64,000 nt of DNA from Gammaproteobacteria bacterium (GCA_025359205.1 JANYHD010000018.1:54490-118489), one strand, 5' to 3'; positions 41,052 through 51,247 are shown, counted from the stretch's first letter. Notes: generated from the letters alone by a model not told the origin. Made by a program: numbers and translations.

Positions 41052-44000
41052 TCAGTGGCCAGCGCGCGGCAGGCAAACCGCACCACTCGGATCGGTCGTC
41101 AGCTGGACGCTGAGCAAGGTGATACCCAGCCGGCCACGGGTTATGACTTCGAGTGGTCTGGATACCTTCGACATGTCGACACCTGCTTCCTGGAAGCAGG
41201 CGAGCTTGACCTTCAGCGTGCGCCACTGGCCGGTCGTGGCCTGGGCGAGCTCGGCATCCAGCTGCAGGGCCGCGGCGCCATCGCAGGCCGGATCGCATCC
41301 CATCGCCAGTTGCACCGCTGCGGCAGGCTTCTCGTCGAGACGGTACCTGATCTCCAACGACACGTCACCATTCGTCTGACGGCGCAGATCGACCGGCGGT
41401 CCGGCCACCGACACCGTATCGTTCCCCTGGCCGCTCCAGCGAAACTCGCGGCCAGCCTCATGGACACCGCCCGCGTCAACGGCGCCTGCGGTCACATGAA
41501 CGGCAGGATCCGACTGGAAGCTCCACGGTGGCGGCGTGTGGCCGTCGACAAAATAGCGGCCCACGTTCCACGCCGCCGTGCCGACACCTGACTTCTCCGA
41601 CAACTTCGGCACAGCGGCAGCCTGCCGGTAGCTCAGGCCATAACCGAGCGGAAACTGTGGATCGTAGGGCTGATGGCCGAAGTTCAGCAGATACTGGGCC
41701 GCGTTCCGTGGCCAGGAAAACGACAGCCGGCCAGCGAAATCGTGGCGCGCCGTGCCGGCTGCGTCGCCGATCAGCACATCCGCGATGCCGCCTCCTTCGC
41801 TGCCCGGCAACCAGGCCGCGACAAAGGCATCAGAGGCGTTGATCTCGGCATTCACCCACAACGGGCGACCGGACAGGAATACCGCTACGACCGGCACGCC
41901 CGCCGCCTTGAGGCGCTTGAGCAGCGCGAGATCGCGCTTCTCGCCCGGCTGGAATTCCAGCGTGCGCAGATCGCCGATCATCTCCGCGTAGGGCGTCTCG
42001 CCGAACACGACGATCGCGACGTCGGGTTTGCGCTGAAAGCTCCCCTCGACGCTCAGCTCTGCGCTGCCGCCGCCGGCCTGCAGCGCTGCGCGGAGGCCAG
42101 CATAGATCGACTGCGCGTTGGGAAAGTCGCTGTTGCTATTACCGGTGCCCTGCCAGGAGAGCGTCCAGCCACCCGTCTGGCGGCTGATGTCGTCGGCCGC
42201 GTCGCCGGCCACCAGCACGTGCGCGCTCGGATTAAGCGGCAGCAGGCCGCCGTTGTTCTTCAGCAGCACCAGCGATTCGCGCACCGCCTGGCGTGCAACC
42301 GCACGGTGTGCGGCACTACCGACGACGCCGTCCTTGCCCTCCCAGGGCCGCCCGGCTTCGAACAACCCGAGCTTGAACTTGACGCGCAGTATGCGGCGTA
42401 CGGCATCGTCGATGCGGCTCAACGGAATCACGCCGGAGCGCACTTCCGCGAGCGTGGCGTGGTAGAGCTCCTTCCACTTGTCCGGCGCCATGAACATGTC
42501 GAGGCCGGCATTGACCGCGACCGGGCAATCGCCCGTGGTGCAGCCGGGCACCTGGCCGTGGCCGTTCCAGTCGCCGACGACGAAGCCATCAAAACCCATC
42601 TGACCCTTGAGCACGCCGGTCAGCAGGCTGTCGTTGCCGTGCATCTTGCGGCCCTGCCAGCTCGAATACGACACCATAACGCTCATGACGCCGGCGGGAA
42701 TCGCGCTCACGTAGCCCTGGGCATGCGTGCGGATGAGATCCGGCTCATTGGCTTCGGTGTCGCCCTGATCGATGCCGTCGGTGGTGCCGCCATCACCGAG
42801 GAAATGCTTGGCCGAGGCGGCCACGTGGCCCTGCTGCAGCGCCCCTCCGGCGCCCGGTTCGCCCTGCAGTCCGAGCACAACCGGCCCGGCATAGTTCCGA
42901 ACCAGCGCCGCGCTCTCTGAATAGCCCTCGTACGAGCGGCCCCAGCGGTCATCCTGCGGCGTGGCGAGCGTCGGCCCGAAGGCCCAGTCGATGCCGGTCG
43001 CCGCGGTCTCCTCCGCGGTCGCAGCGCCGATGCGGCGCATGAGCGCCGGATCATGCATCGCGCCCAGGCCGATGTTGTGCGGGAAGAGCGTGGCGCCGAC
43101 GACATTGCTGTTGCCGTGCACGGCATCGATGCCGAACATCACCGGGATCGACACATGACCCGGCCGCGTCTCAAGCGATGCCGCGCGGAAGGCGCGCGCG
43201 GTGTCGATCCAGGGCTGCGGCGGCGAGCGGTCCGGTGCGCCCAGCGGCGGTGAACTGCCGCCGGCCAGGATCGAGCCGACGGGATATTCGCGCAGGTCCC
43301 CGGGCCTGATCGTGCCGATATCGGCCTGGATCATCTGACCAATTTTTTCCTCGAGGCTCATGCCCGCCATGAGCTCACTCACGCGCTGCTCGGTTTGCGG
43401 GTCGACCAATCCGCGGCTGTGAATCTTCGGCCACAGCGCCGGATGCGCCAAGCCCTGCCGCACCGTGAGGGCCGCGCCGCTGTACTCGATCGTGCGATCG
43501 GGCGCGGCGTCGAAGTCTGCCGGCGCCGCGGCGCCCGGCGCAATCCAGCGCACTTTGAAGGTGCGATGCTCCTGCATGCCTGGATACCGGCCGCTGCGCG
43601 CGCCGATGCTGAGCGCGCCCGAGGCTTCGTCGTACCGGAGCGGAATGCGCGCGTACTCGCCGCGCTCGTAGCCGTAGCTCAGCCCGTCGTCTTCGTACAG
43701 ATCGAAGGCGCCGTCACTGCCGGTGAACACGTAGAGCGTGATCGGCGCGTCGGGCTTCTGGCCGGTGTATTCGATCGCGGGGCCCACCGGCACGATGGCG
43801 CCGGCCTTCACGAACAGCGGCATGCGCGCCAGCGGCGCCGCGGCATCGATCTGCTGCCCGCCCCCATAGCGCCTGCCCGTGTAGAAATCGGTCCACTCAG
43901 GCCCGGCAGGCAGGTAGACGTTGCGCGTGCGCGCCTGGTATTCGTATACCGGGCTCACCAGGAGCGACGGGCCGAACATGTACTCGTCGTTGAGATTGCG

Positions 44001-46319
44001 CACACGCGCGTCACGCGGGAAATCCATCACCAGCCCGCGCATGATGGTGCCGTCGCGCAGCGAGGCGTCGGCACCCAGCGTGTAGATGTAGGGCATCAGC
44101 CGGTAGCGCAGCCGGTCGTAGTACGCCAGGCTGGCGTAGACCTCGGAGCCTTCCGGCGCCAGCGTATAGATTTCGCGGAACGGCTCCTCACCGTGCGAGC
44201 GAAACAGCGGCACGAAAGCGCCGAACTGGAACCAGCGCAGGTTCAGTTCGCGCCACTCGTCCAGATCCGCCGGCGTGGGATTGTGGTAGCGGTCTTCCAT
44301 CGTGAAACCGCCGATATCGAAGCTCCAGTTCGGAATGCCCGAGAGCGAGAAATTGACGCCAGCCGAGATCTGGTTGTAGAGATCGGTCCACCGCGAGGCG
44401 GTGTCGCCGCTCCAGGACGCCGCCGCATTGCGCTGCGCACCGGCGAAGGCCGAGCGCGTCAATATGAAGGCGCGCCGATCGGGGTCGCTGGCGCGCAGGC
44501 CCTCATACACGGCCTTGGTCTGCATCAGCGGGAAGGAGTTGTAGAAGGCCGCGCCCGGGCCCAGGGCCGTCGGACCGATGCGGAGCTTGTTCTCCTCGAT
44601 ATCCACGTTGGAATGAATGTCGGGCTCGGTCGCGTCGAGCCACCAAGCGTCCACGCCCAGCACGTCGAGATTGTCGTGGATCTGCCGCCAGTAGATAGCG
44701 CGCGCCTCGGCTGAATAGGGATCGTAGTCCGAGTTCAGGTAACCTTTGCCCACCCAGTCGCGCACGTCCTGCTCGACGTTGCGATGGTACATGTGGCCCT
44801 TCGCATCGAGCTCCTTGTAGTTGTCGGTGGTGGGATAGAACTTCGGCCACACCGAAATCATGAAGTGCAGATTCTGCGCGTGCAGCTGCTCGATCATCGC
44901 TTTCGGATCCGGGAAGCGTGCCGGATCGAACTTGTGCGAGCCCCAGTCGTCCTCGCGCCAGTAGAACCAGTCCTCAACCACGTTGTCGAGCGGCAGGCCG
45001 CGATCGCGATATGCCTTGCCGACCGCGAGGATTTCGTCCTGGGTCTTGTAGCGCTGACGGCTCTGCCAGAATCCGTAGGCCCAGCGCGGCATCATCACCG
45101 CCTTGCCGGTAAGTGCACGGTAGCCGGCAATCACCTCGTCGAGGTTCGCGCCGCTCACGAAGTAGTAGTCGATCGCGTGACCCAGCTCGGAAGCCAGGCT
45201 GAGCGAATGCCGGTCAGGCTCCGGCAGCGGGTTGTTGTGCAGCAGGGCAATGTGCCCATCGTTCGGCGTCCACTCGACGCGAATCGCAACCGGTTGGCCG
45301 GCAGTGAGCGGCACGTCCACATTGTGGTACCAGGGATTCCAGTTCTGCCGCCAGCGATCGAGCAGCAGCTTGCCGTCGATGTACAGCTTGAAATAGCTGC
45401 TGGCATAGAGCCGGAACTTGTGCACGCCGCTCACGGATGCTTCCAGCTTGCCTTCCCACACGACGGTCTCGCCGGCGACGTCGACATGCTGCGCGCTGGT
45501 GTTGGATGAGCCCTCGCCCAGCAGATCAGTGGGGCGATTGTGCAGATCCCTGACGTACTGGTAGTTGATGTCGCCTTCGGTGCGCGTGAGCCGCAACTGG
45601 CCGTTGACGTAGTAGTGCGCGGATAGCCCGCCCGGCTCGCCCTCGGCGTCATAGAGCTTCAGATCGCGCGAGGCGAGCCCGTAAGGCTTCGGATCGCCGA
45701 AACGGGTGATGGAATTGTTGTCCCACAGCAGGCCATAGTTGCGGGTCGAGACGACGAAGGGAATCGCAATGTCCATGTTGTGCTGGGCGAGCACGACGTC
45801 CTCGCCGTTGTAGTTCATCTGCGCGTTCTGGTGTTGGCCGAGCCCGTAGAAGCCCTCGTCGGTTCCCGGATTGAACTGCTGGCGCAGGGCGTAGAACGGC
45901 TGATTATCCACGGTCACGGGCTCGAAGGCGCCGCGATCGCGTTCAGCGAGCACGCGCTCGCCACGCGCGTTGCGAAACGACACCACTCCGGTCGACAGCG
46001 ACACCTCGGCGCTGGCGCGCGCGCTCTTCAGCAGCAGGCGATCGCCCTGCCTCGTGACCTGGTACTTCAGATGCGCAGGCGGCGCCACGACCATCAGGCT
46101 CGAGGGCAGGTCGAGCTTCTTGCCGGGCACGGCCGTCACATGAATGATGCGCTCTGACATGAACTGCAAGCGCACTCTCGCGGCCGGACCCGATCCCGGA
46201 GTCACGATGACGCCGTCGCTCGTGCGCTCGTAGTTTCCACCCGCGGCCTCGGCGCCTCCGGCCAGCGTGCAGGCGAGCACAGCGAAACAACAGCGAATCA
46301 GCGGCGCGTTGGGCGTCAT
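41052..46319 (-). CDS. GH31 alpha-xylosidase-GH3 beta-glucosidase fusion protein
   Basis: One uninterrupted frame of 1755 residues. After a signal peptide (ending GGAEA) come a GH31 N-domain, a PA14 insert (about 255-370, as in Cellvibrio Xyl31A), and the GH31 barrel with nucleophile D562 in WLDATEPD and acid/base D639 in SWSGDTAS. At about residue 955 the GH31 tail runs directly into a full GH3: MSLEEKIGQMIQADIG, KHFLGDGG, nucleophile D1250 in GFVVGDWNG, FGETPYAE, and the same C-terminal accessory domain as the GH3 at 12249-14918. The pair would remove the non-reducing xylose and then the exposed glucose from xyloglucan oligosaccharides. The start follows GGAGATTTTC; the gene is 23 bp after GH35. 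Confidence 0.93.
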   Translation of the reverse strand: MTPNAPLIRCCFAVLACTLAGGAEAAGGNYERTSDGVIVTPGSGPAARVRLQFMSERIIHVTAVPGKKLDLPSSLMVVAPPAHLKYQVTRQGDRLLLKSARASAEVSLSTGVVSFRNARGERVLAERDRGAFEPVTVDNQPFYALRQQFNPGTDEGFYGLGQHQNAQMNYNGEDVVLAQHNMDIAIPFVVSTRNYGLLWDNNSITRFGDPKPYGLASRDLKLYDAEGEPGGLSAHYYVNGQLRLTRTEGDINYQYVRDLHNRPTDLLGEGSSNTSAQHVDVAGETVVWEGKLEASVSGVHKFRLYASSYFKLYIDGKLLLDRWRQNWNPWYHNVDVPLTAGQPVAIRVEWTPNDGHIALLHNNPLPEPDRHSLSLASELGHAIDYYFVSGANLDEVIAGYRALTGKAVMMPRWAYGFWQSRQRYKTQDEILAVGKAYRDRGLPLDNVVEDWFYWREDDWGSHKFDPARFPDPKAMIEQLHAQNLHFMISVWPKFYPTTDNYKELDAKGHMYHRNVEQDVRDWVGKGYLNSDYDPYSAEARAIYWRQIHDNLDVLGVDAWWLDATEPDIHSNVDIEENKLRIGPTALGPGAAFYNSFPLMQTKAVYEGLRASDPDRRAFILTRSAFAGAQRNAAASWSGDTASRWTDLYNQISAGVNFSLSGIPNWSFDIGGFTMEDRYHNPTPADLDEWRELNLRWFQFGAFVPLFRSHGEEPFREIYTLAPEGSEVYASLAYYDRLRYRLMPYIYTLGADASLRDGTIMRGLVMDFPRDARVRNLNDEYMFGPSLLVSPVYEYQARTRNVYLPAGPEWTDFYTGRRYGGGQQIDAAAPLARMPLFVKAGAIVPVGPAIEYTGQKPDAPITLYVFTGSDGAFDLYEDDGLSYGYERGEYARIPLRYDEASGALSIGARSGRYPGMQEHRTFKVRWIAPGAAAPADFDAAPDRTIEYSGAALTVRQGLAHPALWPKIHSRGLVDPQTEQRVSELMAGMSLEEKIGQMIQADIGTIRPGDLREYPVGSILAGGSSPPLGAPDRSPPQPWIDTARAFRAASLETRPGHVSIPVMFGIDAVHGNSNVVGATLFPHNIGLGAMHDPALMRRIGAATAEETAATGIDWAFGPTLATPQDDRWGRSYEGYSESAALVRNYAGPVVLGLQGEPGAGGALQQGHVAASAKHFLGDGGTTDGIDQGDTEANEPDLIRTHAQGYVSAIPAGVMSVMVSYSSWQGRKMHGNDSLLTGVLKGQMGFDGFVVGDWNGHGQVPGCTTGDCPVAVNAGLDMFMAPDKWKELYHATLAEVRSGVIPLSRIDDAVRRILRVKFKLGLFEAGRPWEGKDGVVGSAAHRAVARQAVRESLVLLKNNGGLLPLNPSAHVLVAGDAADDISRQTGGWTLSWQGTGNSNSDFPNAQSIYAGLRAALQAGGGSAELSVEGSFQRKPDVAIVVFGETPYAEMIGDLRTLEFQPGEKRDLALLKRLKAAGVPVVAVFLSGRPLWVNAEINASDAFVAAWLPGSEGGGIADVLIGDAAGTARHDFAGRLSFSWPRNAAQYLLNFGHQPYDPQFPLGYGLSYRQAAAVPKLSEKSGVGTAAWNVGRYFVDGHTPPPWSFQSDPAVHVTAGAVDAGGVHEAGREFRWSGQGNDTVSVAGPPVDLRRQTNGDVSLEIRYRLDEKPAAAVQLAMGCDPACDGAAALQLDAELAQATTGQWRTLKVKLACFQEAGVDMSKVSRPLEVITRGRLGITLLSVQLTTDPSGAVCLPRAGH

Positions 46320-46342
46320 GAAAATCTCCGGCAGCAGCAAGA

Positions 46343-47986
46343 TCAATAAGTGGCGATTCGTACCCGCAGCACCTGCGGCACGGAAGTGAAATTGAGCCCG
46401 TAGTCGGTCTGATCGCCGTTCCAGACGCGCTCGAAGACCCACTGGCCCCCGGCATAGTGCCCTTCCTCGACGCGATCGAAAAGCACGCCGTGCGCCGTGC
46501 GGCCGGCGCCCGGGCTGAATTCGACACGCGCATTGCGGCCCATGATCAGGAATTCATCCTTGCCCAGGCGCGCGATCAGCACGCCGCCGTCGGGGCCGTC
46601 AGGTCCGATGGGACGATCTTTGATCCAGGCCCAGTCGCTCGCGCCAAATTGCCACTTGCCGTAACGCACGGTGGCCGTCCAGCGGCCCAGATCCAGCGTC
46701 TGCGCGTGTCGGTCGTCCGGTTCCGCGCTGCCCCACACCTCGCTCTCGTAGGCCAGCCGAGCCCACTCACGCGTCATCGATCCCAACAGATGGTAGTTGG
46801 CGGCAAACAGGTCGATCACACGAGAATCGACTTTCGTCGCGCCGAGTGGGTAGTTGGCGTAGCCGGTGAAATCCAGGCCAAAGGGCGAAAACCCTATGGC
46901 GTGCCGACCCAGCACGCTGAAGAAGTAGCGTGCATAGCGTGGATCGTTGCCAGTCTCGGGCACGAACACCGCGTTGTCCGCACGCACGTAGTGAGCGAGA
47001 TGCGCGAGAAAGGTGTCGTAATCGTAGGTGTAGATGTCCGGGCCGATGACGTCGATCGAAGGCGCGGCGGTCTTCCAGATGTCGAGCACGTTCCAGGTCG
47101 GGCCGCCGCTCGAATAGGTGTAGGGATCCTGGGCCTTCAGCGGCTCGCGCAGGGCCGCGTTCACGTACATCGCCAGCGGATACTCCGCCTTGCCCGCCGC
47201 GGCGACCTGGTCCACGAAGCGCGCGACAAACCAGGCGTGGAAGTACTCGTCTGCATCGTCGCCGAACAACTGCCGCCAGCTGCCCGGCTGTTTGTGCAGC
47301 GCCTTCAGCAGCCGCTCCGGCACCAGCGCGGCGAAGGCTTCTTCAGCCAACGGCGAATGATCGCGCACGGCTCCATAGGTGCCGGTCTCGTTCTCCACCT
47401 GCACCATGATGACGGTGCGCGCGCCATCTGTTTCCTTGAGGTGGCGCATCAATCGGGCGAAAGCCTTGCGATCGGCCGCGAGCGTCGCCGGCGCCAGCGG
47501 CGTGAGGGAATTCTTGATCTCTCCCTTGGCATTGATCACGCGTGGGAAGCGTGCGTTGTCGAGCTTGACCCACGCCGGCGCGTAGTTAGGGCCATTGTTC
47601 TTCCAGGTGCCGAACCACAGCAACACCAGCCGCAGATCGTGCGCGTGCGCGCCGCTGATGAGCGTATCGACCCAGGAAAAATCGAATTCGCCTTCCTTCG
47701 CTTCGATCTGCTCCCAGGCCACTGGCATCTCCAGCGTGTTGGCGCCCAGCTGCTCGAGTGCCGGCCACACCCTGGGCAGCATCGCCGGATAGTTGCTGGA
47801 ATTATTTGCCTGCGCGCCCAGCATCAGGAACGGCGCACCATCGACCATCAGGGCAAAGCGGCCGTCGTGGCCGACGATCGCCGGAATCGGCGGGTCCGTG
47901 GCTGCGGCGAGCCAGCCGGGAAGCAGTGCGCCGCCTGCGCCGATCACTATCGCGCACAGACGCCGTCTCGATGCCGATGCCAGCAT
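46343..47986 (-). CDS. GH35 beta-galactosidase, exported
   Basis: A 547-residue enzyme with signal peptide ending near GWLAA. It shows the GH35 barrel entry [15 protein letters not shown], acid/base E200 in [10 protein letters not shown] and nucleophile E344 in FVPETGND, followed by a compact beta-domain; the size and C-terminus resemble Cellvibrio Bgl35A rather than LacZ-like or large eukaryotic GH35. In this locus it should release galactose from xyloglucan side chains after defucosylation. It is the first gene of the operon GH35 -> GH31/GH3 -> CE20, with operator TGGTAGCGGTACCA at 48043-48056, 57 bp upstream of the ATG. Confidence 0.93.
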   Translation of the reverse strand: MLASASRRRLCAIVIGAGGALLPGWLAAATDPPIPAIVGHDGRFALMVDGAPFLMLGAQANNSSNYPAMLPRVWPALEQLGANTLEMPVAWEQIEAKEGEFDFSWVDTLISGAHAHDLRLVLLWFGTWKNNGPNYAPAWVKLDNARFPRVINAKGEIKNSLTPLAPATLAADRKAFARLMRHLKETDGARTVIMVQVENETGTYGAVRDHSPLAEEAFAALVPERLLKALHKQPGSWRQLFGDDADEYFHAWFVARFVDQVAAAGKAEYPLAMYVNAALREPLKAQDPYTYSSGGPTWNVLDIWKTAAPSIDVIGPDIYTYDYDTFLAHLAHYVRADNAVFVPETGNDPRYARYFFSVLGRHAIGFSPFGLDFTGYANYPLGATKVDSRVIDLFAANYHLLGSMTREWARLAYESEVWGSAEPDDRHAQTLDLGRWTATVRYGKWQFGASDWAWIKDRPIGPDGPDGGVLIARLGKDEFLIMGRNARVEFSPGAGRTAHGVLFDRVEEGHYAGGQWVFERVWNGDQTDYGLNFTSVPQVLRVRIATY

Positions 47987-48042
47987 GGTTGACCCCCTCG
48001 AGGCCCGACCATGCCGCGCGCCCCAACCCGGCTGCAGGCTTA

Positions 48043-48056
48043 TGGTAGCGGTACCA
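48043..48056. promoter_or_regulatory. LacI-type operator of the GH35 operon
   Basis: TGGTAGCGGTACCA, extended by A and T to a 16-bp dyad. It is identical over 14 bp to the GH95/GH74 site. It lies in the 112-bp gap between the S9-like gene's stop and the GH35 start. Confidence 0.75.
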
Positions 48057-48098
48057 TTCTAACGAACTCTATGCGCGACCTGGAGCCGTGTCAATCGC

Positions 48099-50084
48099 TC
48101 ATCGGACGGGCAGGTACTCCCCAAAGAATCGCTCCAGGGCGGTGTACCACTCGCGCCGGCGCGCATTGTCCGAGCTATGGATCACGACGTGCTCATGGGT
48201 CTTGCCGGCGCGCGCGAGCGCTGCGTCCATGGCTCCCCCCTGCTCGACAGAAGTGTCGGGAACGTCCAGCGTATTTTCCCGGTGATCATTGTCGATCAGC
48301 AGGATGGGCACACGCATGGCGGCGGCGTTGTCGCGCGGCGATTCTCTATCTGCCACGGCTACCGTCGCATCCTCGCGGCTGCCCACGACTATCGCCGTGC
48401 TGTCCTGGCGCGCGCGCCTGCGCGCCTTGTACAGATCGGTATACGCGTCCTCGGTGGCTACGCACTTGAACGGGCTGTCTTCCCGCATGGCCGCGACCAG
48501 GGCGGTGTATCCCGAGTACGCCTCACCTACGATGCATACACGGCCTGGATCCGCATGCACGGCGGCAATCGCCGTGCGAGTCGCCGCCAGTACGTCGCGA
48601 TACAGCAGTCCTCCCCAGTCCTGGAAGGGTGCTCGCCCCCAATCCGCCTGCGCGGCAGCGCCCCGCAGTCTGGGTATGGCAACCGCGTAGCCGTGGCTGG
48701 CAAAGTAGTGCGCGGAATAGTCGAAATTGCCAATGACGCCTGGACCACGCAGCCAGACTATGAGTGGTGGACTGGCGGCGCCAGCACCCTGCGGTACCGT
48801 ATATTCGATCGGCAGCGATGCGCCGTCCGACGCGATATAGGTGCCCGATAGCGTTCGGCTCATCTCGTAGGCAGCAAGGTCCGGAGCCGTGGCGCCGATC
48901 CGGCCGATCTTGGACTTCGGTCCGCGCCGGTCGACGAGATACCAGACAGGCGCCGACGCGGGGCCCCATGACCAGCTGATGGCCAGCTTCATGTCGGGCG
49001 TGGTATCGACGATGCCATGGCAAAGGTCGGGCATCGATCGCGTCAACAGTGCATTGATGCTCTGCGCTTCGGGATCCAGGTAGATTGGGCAGGCGGAACC
49101 ACGCGACAGCCCAACTCCCAGCAGCCTTTTCTCAGCGCCGAGCAGCATGCCGGTCACATCGAGATCCGGATCCGCATAGGCGACCTGCGGGTCGCTCGCA
49201 TCGCCGAGATCGACCCTCCACAACGCAGTGTGTGTGCCGCTCAGGAATATGGCGTAGGCCGTATTCGTGCCGGGATTGACTGGCCCCAGCGCGAAGGGCA
49301 CGTCGTGCTTGTGGCTTTCAACCCGGCTGAGACGCTTCCAGCTATTCTGTCCCAGAGGCCTGCCGACCAGGTCGATTTCCAGGTTCGTGGAATCCGTGCT
49401 GTCCCGGACGCCGCCACCGAAGCGCACCTGCCCCTTGCCATCCGTAGTCAACATCGAGACATACATCTCCGGATCCAGGATTGGATGGATCTGCCCGTTA
49501 TAGACATTCAGCAGTGCCGCGCCGGGAAAGAACGTGCGCACAAACTGCACTGCGGATACGGCGTCATCGCGAATCAACACGTTGTCATGATCATCGCTGA
49601 GCAGGTCCAGGACATTGACGTTGTACTTCTGCGCGTCGCTGGTGCGATCATTGAAGTAGTGCGTGAGGATGCGCATGTCGCCACCGTCCGCGTTGAGCGC
49701 CACAAGCCTTTGCGCCCAACCCCCGCGATCGGTCACGTAGCCGGTGACGCGGCAGAGCATGCGCGTCGAATTGGCCCAACTGCAGCTGCGCGGCTCCATG
49801 TGTTGGCTGGGATCCGCGCGCAGCACCGGCCGTGCGGCCCCCACTGCGGTGAGGTCCTTGACCGCGACATAGGCGTGCGGACCCTCGGTGACGATGAGCG
49901 CCAGGTAATGGCCGTCGGGCGAAACCGATACACTGTTGAGCTGGCTGCCACTGAACAGGGCGTCCAGCGGTATCGGGCCTTGCGGATCGGCGACCGTGGC
50001 GGGCAACGCCGGGTTCGCGACGAGGCTGAGGCAGGTCATACCGAGCCAAGTAGCCAGTAGCCTGGGGGCAAGAATTTGACCCAT
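48099..50084 (-). CDS. S9 prolyl-oligopeptidase-like protein lacking the catalytic serine
   Basis: A 661-residue exported protein with an N-terminal beta-propeller (VSPDGHYLALIV, then repeated strands) and a C-terminal alpha/beta-hydrolase domain of the S9 family: PRLRGAAAQADWG, then DPGRVCIVGEAYSGYTALVAA. In active members the nucleophile elbow reads G-x-S-Y-G-G; here it is GEAYSGY, with Ala 522 at the serine position. The later HG-x-x-D and histidine motifs are also not recognisable (LLIDNDHREN, IHSSDNARRREW). It is probably not a peptidase and may bind or have another activity. The ATG at 50084 is preferred over 50168, with AGGAGG ten bases upstream. It is divergent from a LacI gene. Confidence 0.85.
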   Translation of the reverse strand: MGQILAPRLLATWLGMTCLSLVANPALPATVADPQGPIPLDALFSGSQLNSVSVSPDGHYLALIVTEGPHAYVAVKDLTAVGAARPVLRADPSQHMEPRSCSWANSTRMLCRVTGYVTDRGGWAQRLVALNADGGDMRILTHYFNDRTSDAQKYNVNVLDLLSDDHDNVLIRDDAVSAVQFVRTFFPGAALLNVYNGQIHPILDPEMYVSMLTTDGKGQVRFGGGVRDSTDSTNLEIDLVGRPLGQNSWKRLSRVESHKHDVPFALGPVNPGTNTAYAIFLSGTHTALWRVDLGDASDPQVAYADPDLDVTGMLLGAEKRLLGVGLSRGSACPIYLDPEAQSINALLTRSMPDLCHGIVDTTPDMKLAISWSWGPASAPVWYLVDRRGPKSKIGRIGATAPDLAAYEMSRTLSGTYIASDGASLPIEYTVPQGAGAASPPLIVWLRGPGVIGNFDYSAHYFASHGYAVAIPRLRGAAAQADWGRAPFQDWGGLLYRDVLAATRTAIAAVHADPGRVCIVGEAYSGYTALVAAMREDSPFKCVATEDAYTDLYKARRRARQDSTAIVVGSREDATVAVADRESPRDNAAAMRVPILLIDNDHRENTLDVPDTSVEQGGAMDAALARAGKTHEHVVIHSSDNARRREWYTALERFFGEYLPVR

Positions 50085-50122
50085 AGACGCAGCGCCTCCT
50101 GGTGTATGAATTGTCGGCGCGA

Positions 50123-50136
50123 TGTTTACGGTAACA
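50123..50136. promoter_or_regulatory. Palindromic operator between S9-like gene and lacI
   Basis: TGTTTACGGTAACA is a dyad with central CG (one mismatched pair) in the 77-bp gap between the two divergent genes. It is related to, but distinct from, the TGGTANCGNTACCA sites. It may be the autoregulatory site of the LacI protein encoded 26 bp away. Confidence 0.5.
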
Positions 50137-50161
50137 TGTCGCCAGCGACACGGACATAGAC

Positions 50162-51247
50162 ATGGCACGGCAACGACGCAGGGCGATCCAGGGGGCGACC
50201 ATCCGCGATGTGGCGGTACGCGCCGGCGTGTCGCCGATGACCGTATCGCGCGTCATCAATTCGGGCGACAACGTCCGGACCGAAACCCGCAAGCTCGTCA
50301 ACTCGGCCATCCGCGAACTCAACTACACGCCCAGTCCGGCCGCGCGGAGCCTGGCCGGTTCCGTGCCCTATCGCATTGGCTTGCTGTATGACAACCCGTC
50401 GACGGGGTATCTCAGCGAGTTCCTGCTCGGCACGCTGGACGAGAGCAGCCGGACCGGCGCCCAGGTGCTGGTCGAGAAGTGCGTCGAGACCGAACTGGCC
50501 GGCGCCACGTTGGGAAAATTGCTGCGCGCAGGCGTCGACGGCCTGATCCTGCCCCCGCCGCTGTGCGAATCGGCTGAAGTACTGGCGGAGATCCACAAGG
50601 CTGGCGCCGCCGCCGTCGGCGTCGCGCCTGGCCACCCGAGTGCCGACATGGCGACGATCCGCATCGACAACGAGGCCGCGGCGCGTGAACTCACGGAGCA
50701 TCTGCTCGGTCTGGGCCACCGCCGCTTCGGCTTCATCAAGGGGCACCCCAACCAGACGGTCAGCGAGCAGCGGCTGAACGGTTTTCTTGCCGCGCTCGCG
50801 CAAGCCGGGATCGGCCGCGACGCGGTGCGAATTGAACAGGGCTATTTCACCTACCGCTCGGGTCTCGATGCGGCGGAAAAGATCCTCGATGACTCAGCAC
50901 CCATTCCGACCGCGATTTTCGCCGCCAACGACGACATGGCTGCGGCGACCGCGGCGCTGGCGCATCGGCTGGGCTACGACGTGCCCGAGGATCTGTCGAT
51001 CGTCGGCTTCGATGATCAGCCCATCGCAGTCGCGGTCTGGCCGGCGCTGACCACCGTGCACCAGCCGGTCGCCGCGATGGCGCGCGCCGCCGTCGACCTG
51101 GTGATGGACGAGATCCGCCGCATGCGCACCGGCATCGGCGCGCCGCGCCAGCTGCTGCATCCCTACACGCTGATCGTGCGCGAATCGAGTGGACCGGCGC
51201 CCCAGGCGCAGGGGCTCAGTTCAGATCCAGCACCACGACCGACTTAG
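50162..51247 (+). CDS. LacI-family transcriptional regulator, candidate master of the xyloglucan regulon
   Basis: A 361-residue repressor with the helix-turn-helix at about residues 13-33 (TIRDVAVRAGVSPMTVSRVI), hinge SPAARSLAG and an effector domain (RIGLLYDNPSTGYLSEFLLG, LGHRRFGFIKGHP, PTAIFAANDDMAAA, LSIVGFDDQPIAV). It is the only regulator inside the xyloglucan/fucose/pentose region, so it is the best candidate to bind the TGGTANCGNTACCA sites; the dyad next to its own gene is a divergent version. The 3' end overlaps the convergent GH51 gene by 32 bp. Confidence 0.93.
   Translation: MARQRRRAIQGATIRDVAVRAGVSPMTVSRVINSGDNVRTETRKLVNSAIRELNYTPSPAARSLAGSVPYRIGLLYDNPSTGYLSEFLLGTLDESSRTGAQVLVEKCVETELAGATLGKLLRAGVDGLILPPPLCESAEVLAEIHKAGAAAVGVAPGHPSADMATIRIDNEAAARELTEHLLGLGHRRFGFIKGHPNQTVSEQRLNGFLAALAQAGIGRDAVRIEQGYFTYRSGLDAAEKILDDSAPIPTAIFAANDDMAAATAALAHRLGYDVPEDLSIVGFDDQPIAVAVWPALTTVHQPVAAMARAAVDLVMDEIRRMRTGIGAPRQLLHPYTLIVRESSGPAPQAQGLSSDPAPRPT

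Noticed and set aside
43400..43500. GH31-GH3 junction as a sequencing artefact
   Set aside because: The frame is continuous, both domains are complete, and no second signal peptide or ribosome-binding site lies at the junction; kept as a true fusion, pending read-level proof.
46457..47992. 511-codon plus-strand open frame
   Set aside because: Antisense shadow of GH35; translation is rich in Arg, His and Gln with no fold-like pattern.
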